Source: Niebla homalea | Lineage: Eukaryota > Ascomycota > Lecanoromycetes > Lecanorales > Ramalinaceae | Direction: 5' to 3' | DNA: 64,000 bases | Assembly (NCBI GenBank): GCA_019925105.1 | Contig: JAHGAU010000040.1 | Span: 248,001-312,000 of the forward strand | In this document: one piece after another, positions 54,960 through 64,000 of the stretch | Position numbering within the stretch: the first letter of the stretch is position 1 | Layout: the number at the start of each line of letters is the position of its first letter | Translations under genes and position numbers: made by a program | The notes under the pieces: model-generated | Database searches by the model: none | What the model was told of the DNA's origin: nothing | The model's input: the letters and a program-made list of their open reading frames with translations, nothing else

Positions 54960-57027
54960 CAGCCATGGCCTTCAATAGCATATAAGCGCACAACGATTCC
55001 GAGCGGAATTTCATGTCGCGATCAATGTTTGTGGCGTCCGGCTAGCTACGCCGTTCTGTGGGCAAGAAACAAGCATTTTCGACCCAGGTGAATATGACGA
55101 TCGAAACCATACGGCAAAGGGTGAACATACTGTACAGCTGGTATTTCCCGTGGTTCAGTCATGCTGATTGGCTACCTGTCAAGGACGAAATATATACGGA
55201 GATTGCCAGTAACAGCGGTGTATGAGAAAAAGATAAAATTGGTTCAATAAGGGAGACAGCATGCATTTGAATCACCAGACCCGGGCATCCAGACTCTTTT
55301 GTAGTGGAGTAACTATCCAATTTTACCTCCATCTTGCATGCAGATAGCTGCATCATGGCTGCAACGAAATACCTCGCGCCTGCCCTTTGTGGAGATGTCC
55401 CGCTGAAAAGGAGGGGGGGTGGCTGTAGCTCTGCTGGCTCCGGAGAGGCCTACATGATTAGGGGCTTGGCCATGGAGCCACAATCCAATCACCAAGTAGG
55501 CATTATGGATTCCCCCGCTATCATGACCATCAGGAACGATACCCTCTCCGATGTACCTCTTACTGTCGTGTGTTCCCTGGCCGAATACTGATAGCGTTGG
55601 CAGTGCCGTGGACCGAGCCAAGAGGTTGGTACTTCTAGAAGGGAAGAAGAAACACGAAAGATAGTGCTGACTGTCCGCCTCCGGGCCACGGGCAACCTTG
55701 GCGGCTTACCCTGATTGGGGACTATCAGCGATATTGTTCCGGGACACCTGTTCCAGCGATAGGGAGACGAGTGGTTTGTCAGGCATTACCGGGAAGCATT
55801 TGGTGGGTCAAGCTCGCATAAGGTCTCTTTGCTGACGGATTTGCTCCCCTTTCTCGACCAAACCGAGGCGGACAGAACTCACCGAAGCATTGGAACGATG
55901 GCGGTGGCGGCGTTTGGTCCCCGGAGTCATGATAACTTGCCGGCGCCAGGCATGCTGCTAGCTGACTGCTAACCACAAAGGATCGTCACACGATTTGAGG
56001 GCTCGTAAATTCTAGCCTTATCAGTTCTAGACCAATAGAGAAGTGATAAATGACCTCGGTTGTCGGCTTGCTATCATCAAAGCCATCTTGCATGATACCC
56101 TGCGTCATTATTGTCGCCGGAGCAGACCGTTTCGTGCCTCCGGATGCATCATACAGAGTCCCTGCCAAGGATCTCAGAAGAATTGTCAATATCATTCCCA
56201 GTGATGTTTAGGCTGCCAGTGTCGAAGGACTTTTTTCAACATTGGTGAGGTGATGCCTTGGTCGCATGATGTCGCTCTTGTTATCGGGACCGACATGCAG
56301 CTTGAACAATGCTTCATTCATTTAGTTGTTGCGCATTTTGAAGAGGGTCTCTTCAATTCTCAGACCAACAAGCACTCGTACTGCGCAAGGGTATTGTAGT
56401 TTCTACGAGGCCAGCAGCAAATGTGCTTGATGCAAGGACGATCGTTGAAAATGCCGCGCGATCAATCGATCTCGAGTCAAAAGCCAGGTCTTTGATTGTT
56501 CATGGGTTGGTGATTGAATGTTGTGTCTCCTGTTACCGTGCCAGTGCAATCCTCCCAACAGGTCTCAATGGTTTGAGTGAGAACGTTTCCTCAGCTTGAA
56601 CTATGCTCATCTGAAGAATCATGGCATGTGAGAAAGAGTGAAGTTTATCTCTGCAGGTACGTCTTGATGCTGGTATGAAAGAAAGACCTTGGAGACTGCA
56701 CGAATTGAGGTACGGATGGTCCAGGCTTGAGTAAGTGCGGCAGTCGTGGGCGATGGCATGTTGTTCCTTCCCTGGTAAGAGCCTGAAAAGAACCTTACTC
56801 CTCGACCACTTTCCGGCAATGTTGACAATAGCATCGCCTCTTCGTTCCTGCCATTCTGAATAACAGGAATTGAATATGTCCTTGTCCTCCGCTCTTCAAT
56901 CCACAGCATCCATTACACAAAGCATTCATTCATCCACGTTTCAGCGTTGCACAGACATTCATTCTTATTATAGCCACGGTCAATCACTATCTTCACTCTC
57001 TTTTCTCTCCAAATTCCATCCTTCCCG
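54960..57027. other. gene-poor stretch, nothing recognised
   Basis: 2 kb between the divergent transporter and metalloprotease-like genes, so it should hold both promoters. No recognisable gene or RNA. The leader just before 57028 is pyrimidine-rich (TCTCTTTTCTCTCC). Confidence 0.4.
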
Positions 57028-58342
57028 ATGCCTCGTCTCCTCCCGTCGGCATGTCTGGCAGGCCTAGTTATCTCAGCAGCACGCGTAGCCTCAGTCAGCG
57101 CCCCAGATGGATTTTCAAGACCCGGCAAGTATCAGTATGGCAGATGTGCCAACACTGTAGTGCCTGAGCACTTGAGAGCAAATTATACAGTTTCATCGAT
57201 GGGGGACCAACCGTTGAACATTAAGCTCTGGATGCACGTCGTTGCGGATAACGAAACGAATGCCCCTAATCCACAATCTCTCATTGATCAGGCAAGCCCA
57301 TCTTCGAATACCACTGCGCCTTTGGTGACTGACGTTGGCATTCTACAGGCGAGCGTCCTGAATAAGGCCTTCAGCCCTCACGGATTCACCTTCACGTTAT
57401 CTGGGAAAAGTGAAACATTTGATCTGTCGCTGGCATACCTACGATACCAGGATTTCATAAGTACCTTCGTGCCTCAGAAACGGTGCGGCGATTATACAGA
57501 CCTGAACCTCTTTGTCGTCTCTGGCCTGTGGTTCAACGGCGTTCAAGACATCAACGGCACCCGTCATCCCTCCTTACTCGGCGTGAGTACCTGGCCGGTG
57601 CCCACAACCGAAGACCTTGATCCCTACGGCGACAGCTGTGTGATTGATGCTGCTACACTTCCCAATGAAAACAACTCCACCGATCCCAGCAGCCAACGTT
57701 TCGCGTCCGGCATGACGGCCGTGCATCAAGTAGGACATTGGCTTGGTCTTCTTCACCCTTTCCAAGGCAGTGATCTCAACTTGGACGGCCACGAGGAGAA
57801 TGATGGCTGCGTTGAACCTAATGATTTTGTAGCTGACACAGTCCCTCAGAAGGGGCAGACAGATGGGTGCCCAGCCTGGAAGTCCACGTGTGGCCAGGTG
57901 AAAGCGTTGGACAACATCCACAACTACATGGACCTGTCTGATGATGAATGGTAGGTCCGGTCCAGAATATTGAATTCATTCTGTGAATGACAATCGAGAA
58001 TAACTGACATGATTATGCTTGAATAGTATGACGGAGTTTACCCAAGGCCAGGCTCAACGCATGCATGCCGTCTACGATACCCTCCGTGTCGGCCATGTCA
58101 GCAGGTAAGCTAATGATATCTTTGGAGCATGATTATTCTGGGCTAATGTATACCTCATCAGCGCACCCGCCGCAATGCCTACGCCGAGCTCTACAGTCCA
58201 CCCTTCGGCAACTCCAACGAAGTCAGCCGCCTCCTCCCGACTCTCCCCAGGTCTTCCTGCCATACTCTCGATTCCGACCAACGCTCAAGCCGGACTTCTC
58301 ATGTTCACAGTGATAGTAGCGAGCCTCTTGTACTTTGCGTGA
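57028..58342 (+). CDS. GPI-anchored M43 (pappalysin-like) metalloprotease homologue with an altered active site
   Basis: Three exons: 57028-57950, 58027-58104 and 58162-58342, giving 393 residues. Introns are 76 and 57 nt, both phase 2. A signal peptide comes first (about residues 1-23). The middle follows the fungal M43B proteases (LNIKLWMHVVADN, ILQASVLNKAFSPHGFTF, DLNLFVVSGLW, LLGVSTWP). The zinc site of this family is HExxHxxGxxH; here it reads HQVGHWLGLLH (residues 233-243), so the three zinc His are kept but the catalytic Glu is Gln234. The Met-turn NYMDLSDDEC is complete across the first splice, followed by FTQGQAQRMHAVYD. The last exon adds a Ser/Thr/Pro stalk and a hydrophobic end (GLLMFTVIVASLLYFA), a GPI-type signal unusual for these normally soluble secreted enzymes. 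Peptidase activity is expected to be lost; zinc or peptide binding may remain. Confidence 0.82.
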
Positions 58343-58591
58343 ATTATTGGGCTCTCGCGGCTATTGACGTGAGTCATGATGGGACGCCATCGACGTTGTT
58401 GGAATCTGTACATAGTCCTTGATAAGAGACCCTGCATCGCGATACCTCCAAGAACGCGCTGTCAAAGGCTTGCGCCCATGCGTAGCCACAAGTACTGTAA
58501 TAGCGACCGATTTTGCTCTCTGTCATTTTCAATATTTCTACTGACCTCGATTGCTCTCTAATCGCAGCGTGACGCTCATCTGCTGAACCTG

Positions 58592-58850
58592 ACTGTAGCA
58601 ATCAATGTTGGCGCAACGGGACTGGAGAATTGGTAGAGGAGCCCCCTTCCACCGGCAGGCATCGCTGGCCATATTATCATCGATGTCCTTAATCGTAGAG
58701 AAGACAAGACGCTGCTCGCCACTGACTGTAGCAATCAATGTTAACGCAACGGGTCTCGAGAATGGTAGAGAATCCCTCTCCACCGGCAGGCATCGCTAGC
58801 CATATTATTATCGATGTCCTTATCGTAGAGAAGACAGGGACGCTGCTCGA
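58592..58850. repeat. tandem duplication of about 130 bp
   Basis: Two adjacent copies starting ACTGTAGCAATCAATGTT (58592 and about 58724), both with CTCCACCGGCAGGCATCGCT or close variants, ATCGATGTCCTTA and GACGCTGCTCG. Several substitutions and small indels separate them, so the event is not recent. Confidence 0.8.
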
Positions 58851-59955
58851 CCACCGCCTTTTGCCCTCCTTGAATTATTACTCAAGAGACACACCCTTCT
58901 CTGCCGATTGACTTCCAGCAAAGAGGGAACGCCACCACACGCCTCTTCCCCACAAATCAACCCCGACAAACGAACGGAGTCCAACGACAGCCCCGACAAA
59001 ACCCACCACGTTCAACGATAGACGGAGATTGTCGTGTCCTCTTCACCCAGCCAGCTCGTAGCAAAAGAGAGAGCCCACAATTACAATAGGTAAAGAGATC
59101 ATACCCATTCCATTCCATTCCCGTTCCACGTTCTGCTTTCAGACGAGAGAAGCTGGGGCGTAAGTGCGTGCGTGCTTGCTGCGCTCTCTTCCTCTCTTAA
59201 TTGCCCATCACTTGAGTTGAGCGGCGAGACGAGACCACGTCGTCCTACGTTGATTGATTGTGAGTGCAGTAGGTAGGTAGATATAGTGAGTAGGGAGAGC
59301 ACAGCACCTACGGGATCGATCTCAAAAGAGAAAAAATAAAAATAAAAATAAACAAAAATAACCAAAAACCAAACGCCATCAAACCGGCGCACAAAATCCG
59401 CTCTTGGTCCCGGCTGTGGGAGAGTTGGAGTGTGGAGTGTTTACATCAGCATCATCACCATCGTCGTCATCAGCAGCAGCAGCAGCTCGGTCCTCTGCTT
59501 TGTATGTGTGTGTGTGTTTTGGGGGGCGTGCTGGGGGTGTTGGAATTGCACATACGGTTTAGAGGTAAGCAGCACACTCCATGGGCACAGGTTCCCCATT
59601 GTTGTTCATTGGTGTATGTGACCACCACCTCAGTACATTGTTGTTTGGTGGTCTTCTTCTTCTCTCCAGCTCAGCTCATCCATACCACCTATCTCCCCTT
59701 CCTCGGCGTTGTTTACCATCGAAGTGGGTAGCCATCCATACTACCTATTTCCCGTCCGTCCGCGTTGTCTACCATTGAAGTGGGCAGCCCTCCACCCCGG
59801 CAGGAACGAACGACCGGCCGACCGACCGAACGAATGAACGAACGAACAAACGGACGGACGAACGAAAAAACGAGCGCCACGCTATACATGACATAACCGT
59901 GGATTGTTGAAAGCCGGGTTGTGTGGTGTAGAACGACCCGAAGAAGAAGGAAGCA

Positions 59956-60258
59956 TCAGAAGAAGAGGAAAGGAGCAGAAGAAGAGAGGAGCAGAAGAAG
60001 AGAGGAGCAGAAGAAGAGAGGAGCAGAAGAAGAGAGGAGCAGAAGAAGAAAGGAGCAGAAGAAGAGAGGAGCAGAAGCAGAAGAAGCAGAAGAAGCAGAA
60101 GAAGCAGAAGAAGCAGAAGAAGCAGAAGAAGCAGAAGAAGCAGAAGAAGCAGAAGAAGCAGAAGAAGCAGAAGAAGCAGAAGAAGCAGAAGAAGCAGAAG
60201 AAGCAGAAGAAGCAGAAGAAGCAGAAGAAGCAGAAGAAGCAGAAGAAGCAGAAGAAGA
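59956..60258. repeat. purine-rich array: 16-bp units followed by 9-bp units
   Basis: About seven 16-bp units (GGAGCAGAAGAAGAGA) from about 59972 to 60075 pass directly into about twenty 9-bp units (AGAAGCAGA) up to 60258. The strand is almost pure purine. The 16-bp unit rotates through all three frames and the 9-bp unit keeps one, so long Lys/Glu/Gln or poly-Leu frames appear on both strands; I do not take them as genes. Confidence 0.9.
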
Positions 60259-60455
60259 AAGAAATATGGACAACCCATCTTGCACCATCCGCTCCTATTC
60301 CCGCTTCTCGCCCTGCAGTACCTGTGCGTCCCCTCCCCCCTCCCTCCCTCCCTCCTCCACCCCACCCACGAATCCTTACGCCCGCAGCAACCACACCCAC
60401 ACCTTCCTCAATCGCTCGTTGCTGGATCTCAAAAGTCGGAGTGACCAGCCCTGGG

Positions 60456-61297
60456 GGGGGGAGAGGTGCAAACAAGCCGATTCTTTGTATCACGCGGTTG
60501 GCGGAACAGGTTGTTACGGCTACTGGTGCCTCGCCTGCCATGTTCGAGCGGACACAGCAAGCATCGAGGTCGCCTCGGAGGAGGAGGAGGAGGAGGAGGA
60601 GGGGGAGGAGGAGCAGTGGGTCGACGGGGAGGAGGAGGAGGGGGTGGGGTGATGTAACGGTCCCGTTCGTAGTCTCCCTCCCTCCTTTACCATCCCGATC
60701 GTGTTGATGGGTTACTTTCTCCTTTCTCTGTTCAGGGGTGTGTTCATTGCTGCTGCATGGCGTTTTGGCGCGATGGGGAGGCTGCTGATGATGATGATGC
60801 TGATGACACTAATGATGAGTTAGTGTAAGCTGTTTTGTGTGCTAGCAATCCTGCCACCCGCTGCCCTTGGCGCAGTTGTATGCGTGCCTCTCGCGCGATG
60901 GGGAGGCTGATGCTGATGATGATGAGGAGGTAGTGTACGCTGTTTTGTGTGCTCGCATCCTGCCACCCCGCTGCCCCTGGCGCAGTTGTATGCGTGCCTC
61001 TCGCGGGATGCGTTGAAATCCCAGTATGGTGAGTTGTTTCCCACCCTTCCTTACCATCCCCACCCACCTGCCTCTGTTCTTTGTATATCGAGAATGAAAG
61101 AAGATATAGCGTCTCATCATCATCATAATCATCCTTCTCTTTCTGGCTGACACATAACAGGCATCTCCGAGGGCAATGGATTCACCACTGGCCTGGCGAG
61201 CTGCTGCTGCCTCACCTGTTTCGTCTGCCAGGAATACAAGGAGATCAACAACCGAGAGGCGGAGAAGAAGGCGTTGAAGCAGGGGAGGCGGGTGTAG
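60456..61297 (+). CDS. PLAC8-like cysteine-rich protein, gene model only partly resolved
   Basis: The 3' end is clear. An exon from about 60986 (LYACLSRDALKSQYG) to 61028 splices over a 132-nt intron (GTGAGT .. CATAACAG) to 61161-61297, reading GISEGNGFTTGLASCCC, LTCFVCQEYKEINNRE and a basic end before TAG. YGI.G, CCC..C..CQEYKEI is the C-terminal half of PLAC8 proteins, Cys-rich membrane-associated proteins linked to cell size and metal handling. An earlier exon near 60500-60580 has GTGCYGYWCLACHV, similar to the first PLAC8 Cys block, followed by an acidic run. How the two join is unclear, because the region between contains a tandem duplication that includes a second copy of the middle exon's start. 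The beginning of the gene was not found. Confidence 0.5.
60768..61010. repeat. tandem duplication inside the PLAC8-like gene
   Basis: Two copies of about 120 bp (60768-60892 and 60893-61010). Each starts GCGCGATGGGGAGGCTG and ends GGCGCAGTTGTATGCGTGCC. The duplicated part includes a splice acceptor (CGCAG) and the start of the following exon, so either copy could be spliced. Confidence 0.75.
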
Positions 61298-61666
61298 CTG
61301 TATGAGGGGGAGGGGCGCGGGGAGGGATGTATTTGAAGAGGAAGAAGCAGGAGGGCATGGTGTACCAACCACCACCACGGCCGGTGGGGGAGCAAGGGAA
61401 GACCCTGGTGAGTGCGAGGTTCGAAAGTGAGCAGAGGGGGTGGGTGTGGGGGATGGGAAGGGGATTGGTGTTGGGGAATGACTGGGGGAGGTGCAGCGTG
61501 ATGAGGAAGGAAAGGAGGGAGGGATGATGGATGGGAGGTGGATGTGGTATGAACTGGGGTCTTTTGGTGACTCGGTTTGTGACGCGGGATGTGACCAATA
61601 CAGTTCTTTTTCTCCCCTGGTAATTCCCTCGTTGTCTTCGTCGTTTCCCCTGTTGCTCGCGAATCA
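61298..61666. other. short convergent spacer
   Basis: About 370 purine-rich bases (GGGAGGGATGT.. runs) between two convergent genes, holding their 3' untranslated regions. No gene seen. Confidence 0.4.
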
Positions 61667-62846
61667 TCAGAGCATGACGCTCATTCCCACCACCCACAAC
61701 GTAGTCACCACATAGAAACCTATCACATCGCGGCTATTCCTTTTCCCTATCGTACCACTCGTCTTCGTATTCGTCTCCGTCTTCGTCGGCACTCCTGTAC
61801 TCCCATTATATACCGGCTCAATCCTCAAGCAATCCATGTATGCGACCGCACTCGCAATTGTCTCATTGGGAGCTGTCTTATTAACGTCATCGAGATAGAC
61901 CGGGAGGTCGACTCGCATAATAAGATCAATCTGCTTCTTCTGCAAGTCGTAGTTGTCCATGATGATCCCGCGCGAATAGTTTGAGGCGGCGGACAAGGGT
62001 TGGGAATGGTTGAGGACGGGGAAGACGTTGAAAGGAAGGAAGGAATGTAATGTCAGCAGGGAAGACTTCTTGATGATGGGACTTCTTCCTTCTTTTTCCC
62101 CCATGGGCGCAGTATCGCTGAGGGAGATGGTGGGAAGAATGCGAGAGAGACATACTCTCGAATTCGATTGTATCGACATCGGCCACCTTAACATCCGGGG
62201 GAGCCGACCAGAACTTGGAGCCGTTGTCATCGCCCATGCCCTCGCAGCTGTCGGGCGGTTGTGCCGTAGCCAGCAACTCTGCGACATCCTGGCACACACC
62301 ACCAAAACCCTCAGTCCCCAGGGTACTGTTGTTGGCCATTTCTGTCACCATTTTGACGAGGTCGGCAAAGCAAGGACCTTTGGCAGAAGTTTGAGCCAGG
62401 TCGCACGTGGTCGTGTCTCCTGAGACTGATGGCCCTATGGACGGCTGAGAAACTTTGAGGGGAAGGCCGTTAAAGGAGAGAAGGCAGGGTGTGAAGGGTA
62501 AGGTTTGGGACGTGTAATCGACCGCCTTGTCGACACTCATCCAGACGCGGCGATCGAAGGTGAAAGGGGGCGTGAAGCTGTCGACATCTGGAGCATTGAG
62601 TGTGACTGTGAAGGCGACGGTGTAATTGTGCGGTGCAGGACCGCGCGAACCGTAATCGATGATACCGAAGGATGGAGTGGTCCTGCTGGCGTTTGTGCTC
62701 GTGAGTTGGGAGAGGCATTCAGTATTTGTGACATTTTCATTGAGAGTGAATACTGGCAAAGCTGGGGGAAGTTTGTGAGGTGAATTGGTAGAATCAGCAA
62801 TGATGAGCAGCGCGAGGAGCGAAATGGGAAAGAGCAGAGTGAGCAT
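61667..62846 (-). CDS. secreted or GPI-type protein of unknown function
   Basis: Two-exon model: 62846-62156 and 62088-61667, joined over a 67-nt intron (GTATGT .. AGAAG), phase 1, 370 residues. The start is the ATG opening the hydrophobic signal MLTLLFPISLLALLIIA. The mature part has several N-glycosylation sites (NVTN, NAS, NYT, NNST, NYS, NKT, NET, NGS) and spaced Cys residues (TECLSQL, TPCLLSFNGLPLK, TTCDLAQ, GPCFADLVKMVTEMANN, GVCQDVAELL). The end is hydrophobic (DVIGFYVVTTLWVVGMSVML) behind a Thr-rich basic stretch, which fits GPI attachment. No known domain. The acceptor lacks a clear branch site, so the exon junction may be off by some codons. Confidence 0.55.
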
Positions 62847-63454
62847 GATGAGCAAAAGGATGAGCAATTGTGATGTCAGTAGTGAGAGCAGTGAGAGCAG
62901 TGCTGGTAGAGGGTCAGACCTCCCCTGTGGAGGATTGAGCGCACTTTATATCCCTCCGCCATGGTCTGCAAAGGATGGAGCATGCAAGGCCGTCCATGGT
63001 GCCTTGCCCTCGCGGTAGCATCACAAAAATGAAAATCTCTGATACAGTAACCGCTGGACCGCTGGGGCTAAGATTCCTTCCATCCATCGTCTTGCAGCTG
63101 AGCATGAAATGGCCATGATAGCATGTTTCAGGATTGACTATGAGGGTTGGTGCTGGGAAAGCAAGAAGCGAGGAGCTGCAATTCGTCGGCCTCTACACAA
63201 AAGTCGGCGTGAAGATCAATGAGTGATATGAAGTTGAAGAGGAAAGAAAGTCAACCAAAGTTTGAAGGAATATAAATGCCAAGACCCCGCACTATGACGC
63301 ACAAGCACGCGTGATTGCCCACCACGTGGATTCCCCACATAAATTACTTTGACATCTTCATCCACCATGATCCTACGACAAACAAACCCTTTTCTTTTTG
63401 GACATTCATCAGAGACTTTTTTGGCCCAGTCATACACGGAGCATCATCATCGCC
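62847..63454. other. divergent intergenic region
   Basis: About 600 bases between the minus-strand secreted protein and the plus-strand gene at 63455, holding both promoters. A TATAAATGCC element at about 63271 lies 180 bp before the ATG. No gene seen. Confidence 0.35.
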
Positions 63455-64000
63455 ATGTCGGAATCCAACGATTCCCAACCCAAAGAAGAGCAACAGCAGC
63501 AGCCTAAACAACAAGGTACGCCTCCACCCCCGCCTCCCCCCCCCCCCTTTTTCCTTCCCACTCCTCTTCCCCCCTCTCTTTGCCATCACCTTAGCTAACA
63601 ACCAACCCCTCTTCCCCCATCACAGGACAACCATGGTACTCCGCCCCGGCCACCTACGGCAACAAAGCCGGCGACGCCATCTCCTCCACCCTCGGCAAAG
63701 TCGGCCAGCCCGTCGGCAAGGGCATCAGCTATGGCACCGCGCCCGTGGGCAACGTGGTCGATAGCCTGGTGGGGGGCGTGATGAGGAGTGGGGAACTGGC
63801 CAACGATGCGCCCCAACACGGTGAGCAGGTGGAGAAGAAAATAGGGGAGAAAGTGGGGGAGGGACGGAATGCGTTGGGGGAGGCGGTGGGGCAGGGGCAG
63901 GAGGGGCAGGTGGCGACGAGGAAGGGGGAGGAAGAGGGGAGGGAGGCGGTGAGGAGGGGGGAGGAGATGGTGGATAGGCGGGAGGGGGGAGAGGGAGGGG
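63455..64000 (+). CDS. conserved small fungal protein of unknown function (3' end beyond window)
   Basis: Exon 1 63455-63515 (MSESNDSQPKEEQQQQPKQQ) joins exon 2, 63626 to the window end, over a 110-nt intron (GTACGC .. CACAG), phase 1. Exon 2 reads GQPWYSAPATYGNKAGDAIS, then TLGKVGQPVGKGISYGTAPV, then NVVDSLVGGVMRSG. This Gly-rich, hydrophobic-patterned core is the kind of short unnamed protein I remember as widespread in Pezizomycotina; I know no function for it. It is followed by a Lys/Glu/Gly/Arg-rich part that is still open at base 64000. The splice is supported by clean consensus sites and by the sudden end of sensible coding sequence at the donor. Confidence 0.65.

Larger units (their letters stand above)
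58343..60455. other. repeat-containing intergenic region
   Basis: 2.1 kb without a supported gene. It contains the tandem pair at 58592-58850, a GAAC/GGAC tetranucleotide region (59800-59876), a short (GT)n run near 59504 and the 16/9-bp repeat array at 59956-60258. Confidence 0.5.

Noticed and set aside
59769..60707. Long frames with poly-Leu, KQKKQKK or AEEAEEAE sequence on both strands
   Set aside because: They are translations of the 16/9-bp purine repeat; they have no conserved domain and exist in every frame that the repeat keeps open.

Overview
The window is nuclear DNA of a filamentous ascomycete (Pezizomycotina). I lean towards a Dothideomycete such as a Capnodiales or Mycosphaerellales relative, but the sequence does not fix this. 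The evidence is short introns of about 50-130 nt with GT..AG ends and CTAAC/CTGAC branch sites, intron-containing secreted and GPI-anchored proteins, an AflR-like Zn2Cys6 regulator, a fungal rhodopsin-domain receptor, DUF726 and DUF4385 proteins, and an LTR retrotransposon saturated with C-to-T / G-to-A changes, as expected from repeat-induced point mutation (RIP).

Layout. 1-2323 (minus): 5' part of a large secreted surface protein that runs off the left edge. 4752-4997: divergent Hub1/UBL5 ubiquitin-like protein. 5149-6464: decayed poly(ADP-ribose) glycohydrolase. 7062-8267: secreted lipase with an early TGA. 8469-9305 (minus): orphan KR-ACP end of a reducing polyketide synthase. 10091-11229 (minus): AflR-like regulator with a frameshifted C-terminus. 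The stretch 5.1-11.2 kb therefore looks like a zone of gene decay that includes a dying secondary-metabolite locus. 14717-15691 (minus) and 16459-17104 (plus) are two small multi-span membrane proteins whose splice sites I could resolve. 18658-20387 is the rhodopsin-domain receptor and 20923-25515 a 1530-residue DUF726 hydrolase. 26440-27069 is DUF4385 and 27278-28599 (minus) a peroxisomal-type FMN 2-hydroxyacid oxidase.

A complete 5.84-kb Copia-type element (28866-34704) with 299-bp LTRs and a CCCCT target duplication lies 266 bp upstream of the oxidase start. Its mutated block begins and ends at the same internal LTR position, covering exactly one LTR-to-LTR period. This is the most unusual structure in the window. 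35134-38862 (minus) is a repeat-rich GPI-anchored surface protein, paralogous to the gene at the left edge.

38.9-49.9 kb is gene-poor, with minisatellites, a diverged segmental duplication and a small proline-rich gene (47153-47758) followed by a higher-order satellite. The right part holds a secreted GH43 glycosidase (49983-50954), a PTR2/POT peptide transporter (52955-54959, minus), a GPI-anchored M43 metalloprotease homologue whose catalytic Glu is Gln (57028-58342), a PLAC8-like Cys-rich gene next to a 16/9-bp repeat array (about 60.46-61.30 kb), a secreted or GPI-type protein of unknown role (61667-62846, minus), and the start of a conserved small fungal protein (63455 to the edge).

There is no operon logic. 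The common theme is the cell surface and secretion: two surface adhesin-like proteins, a GPI pseudoprotease, lipase, glycosidase, peptide uptake and a membrane receptor. No tRNA, rRNA or CRISPR was seen. All exon models are read by eye without transcript data.
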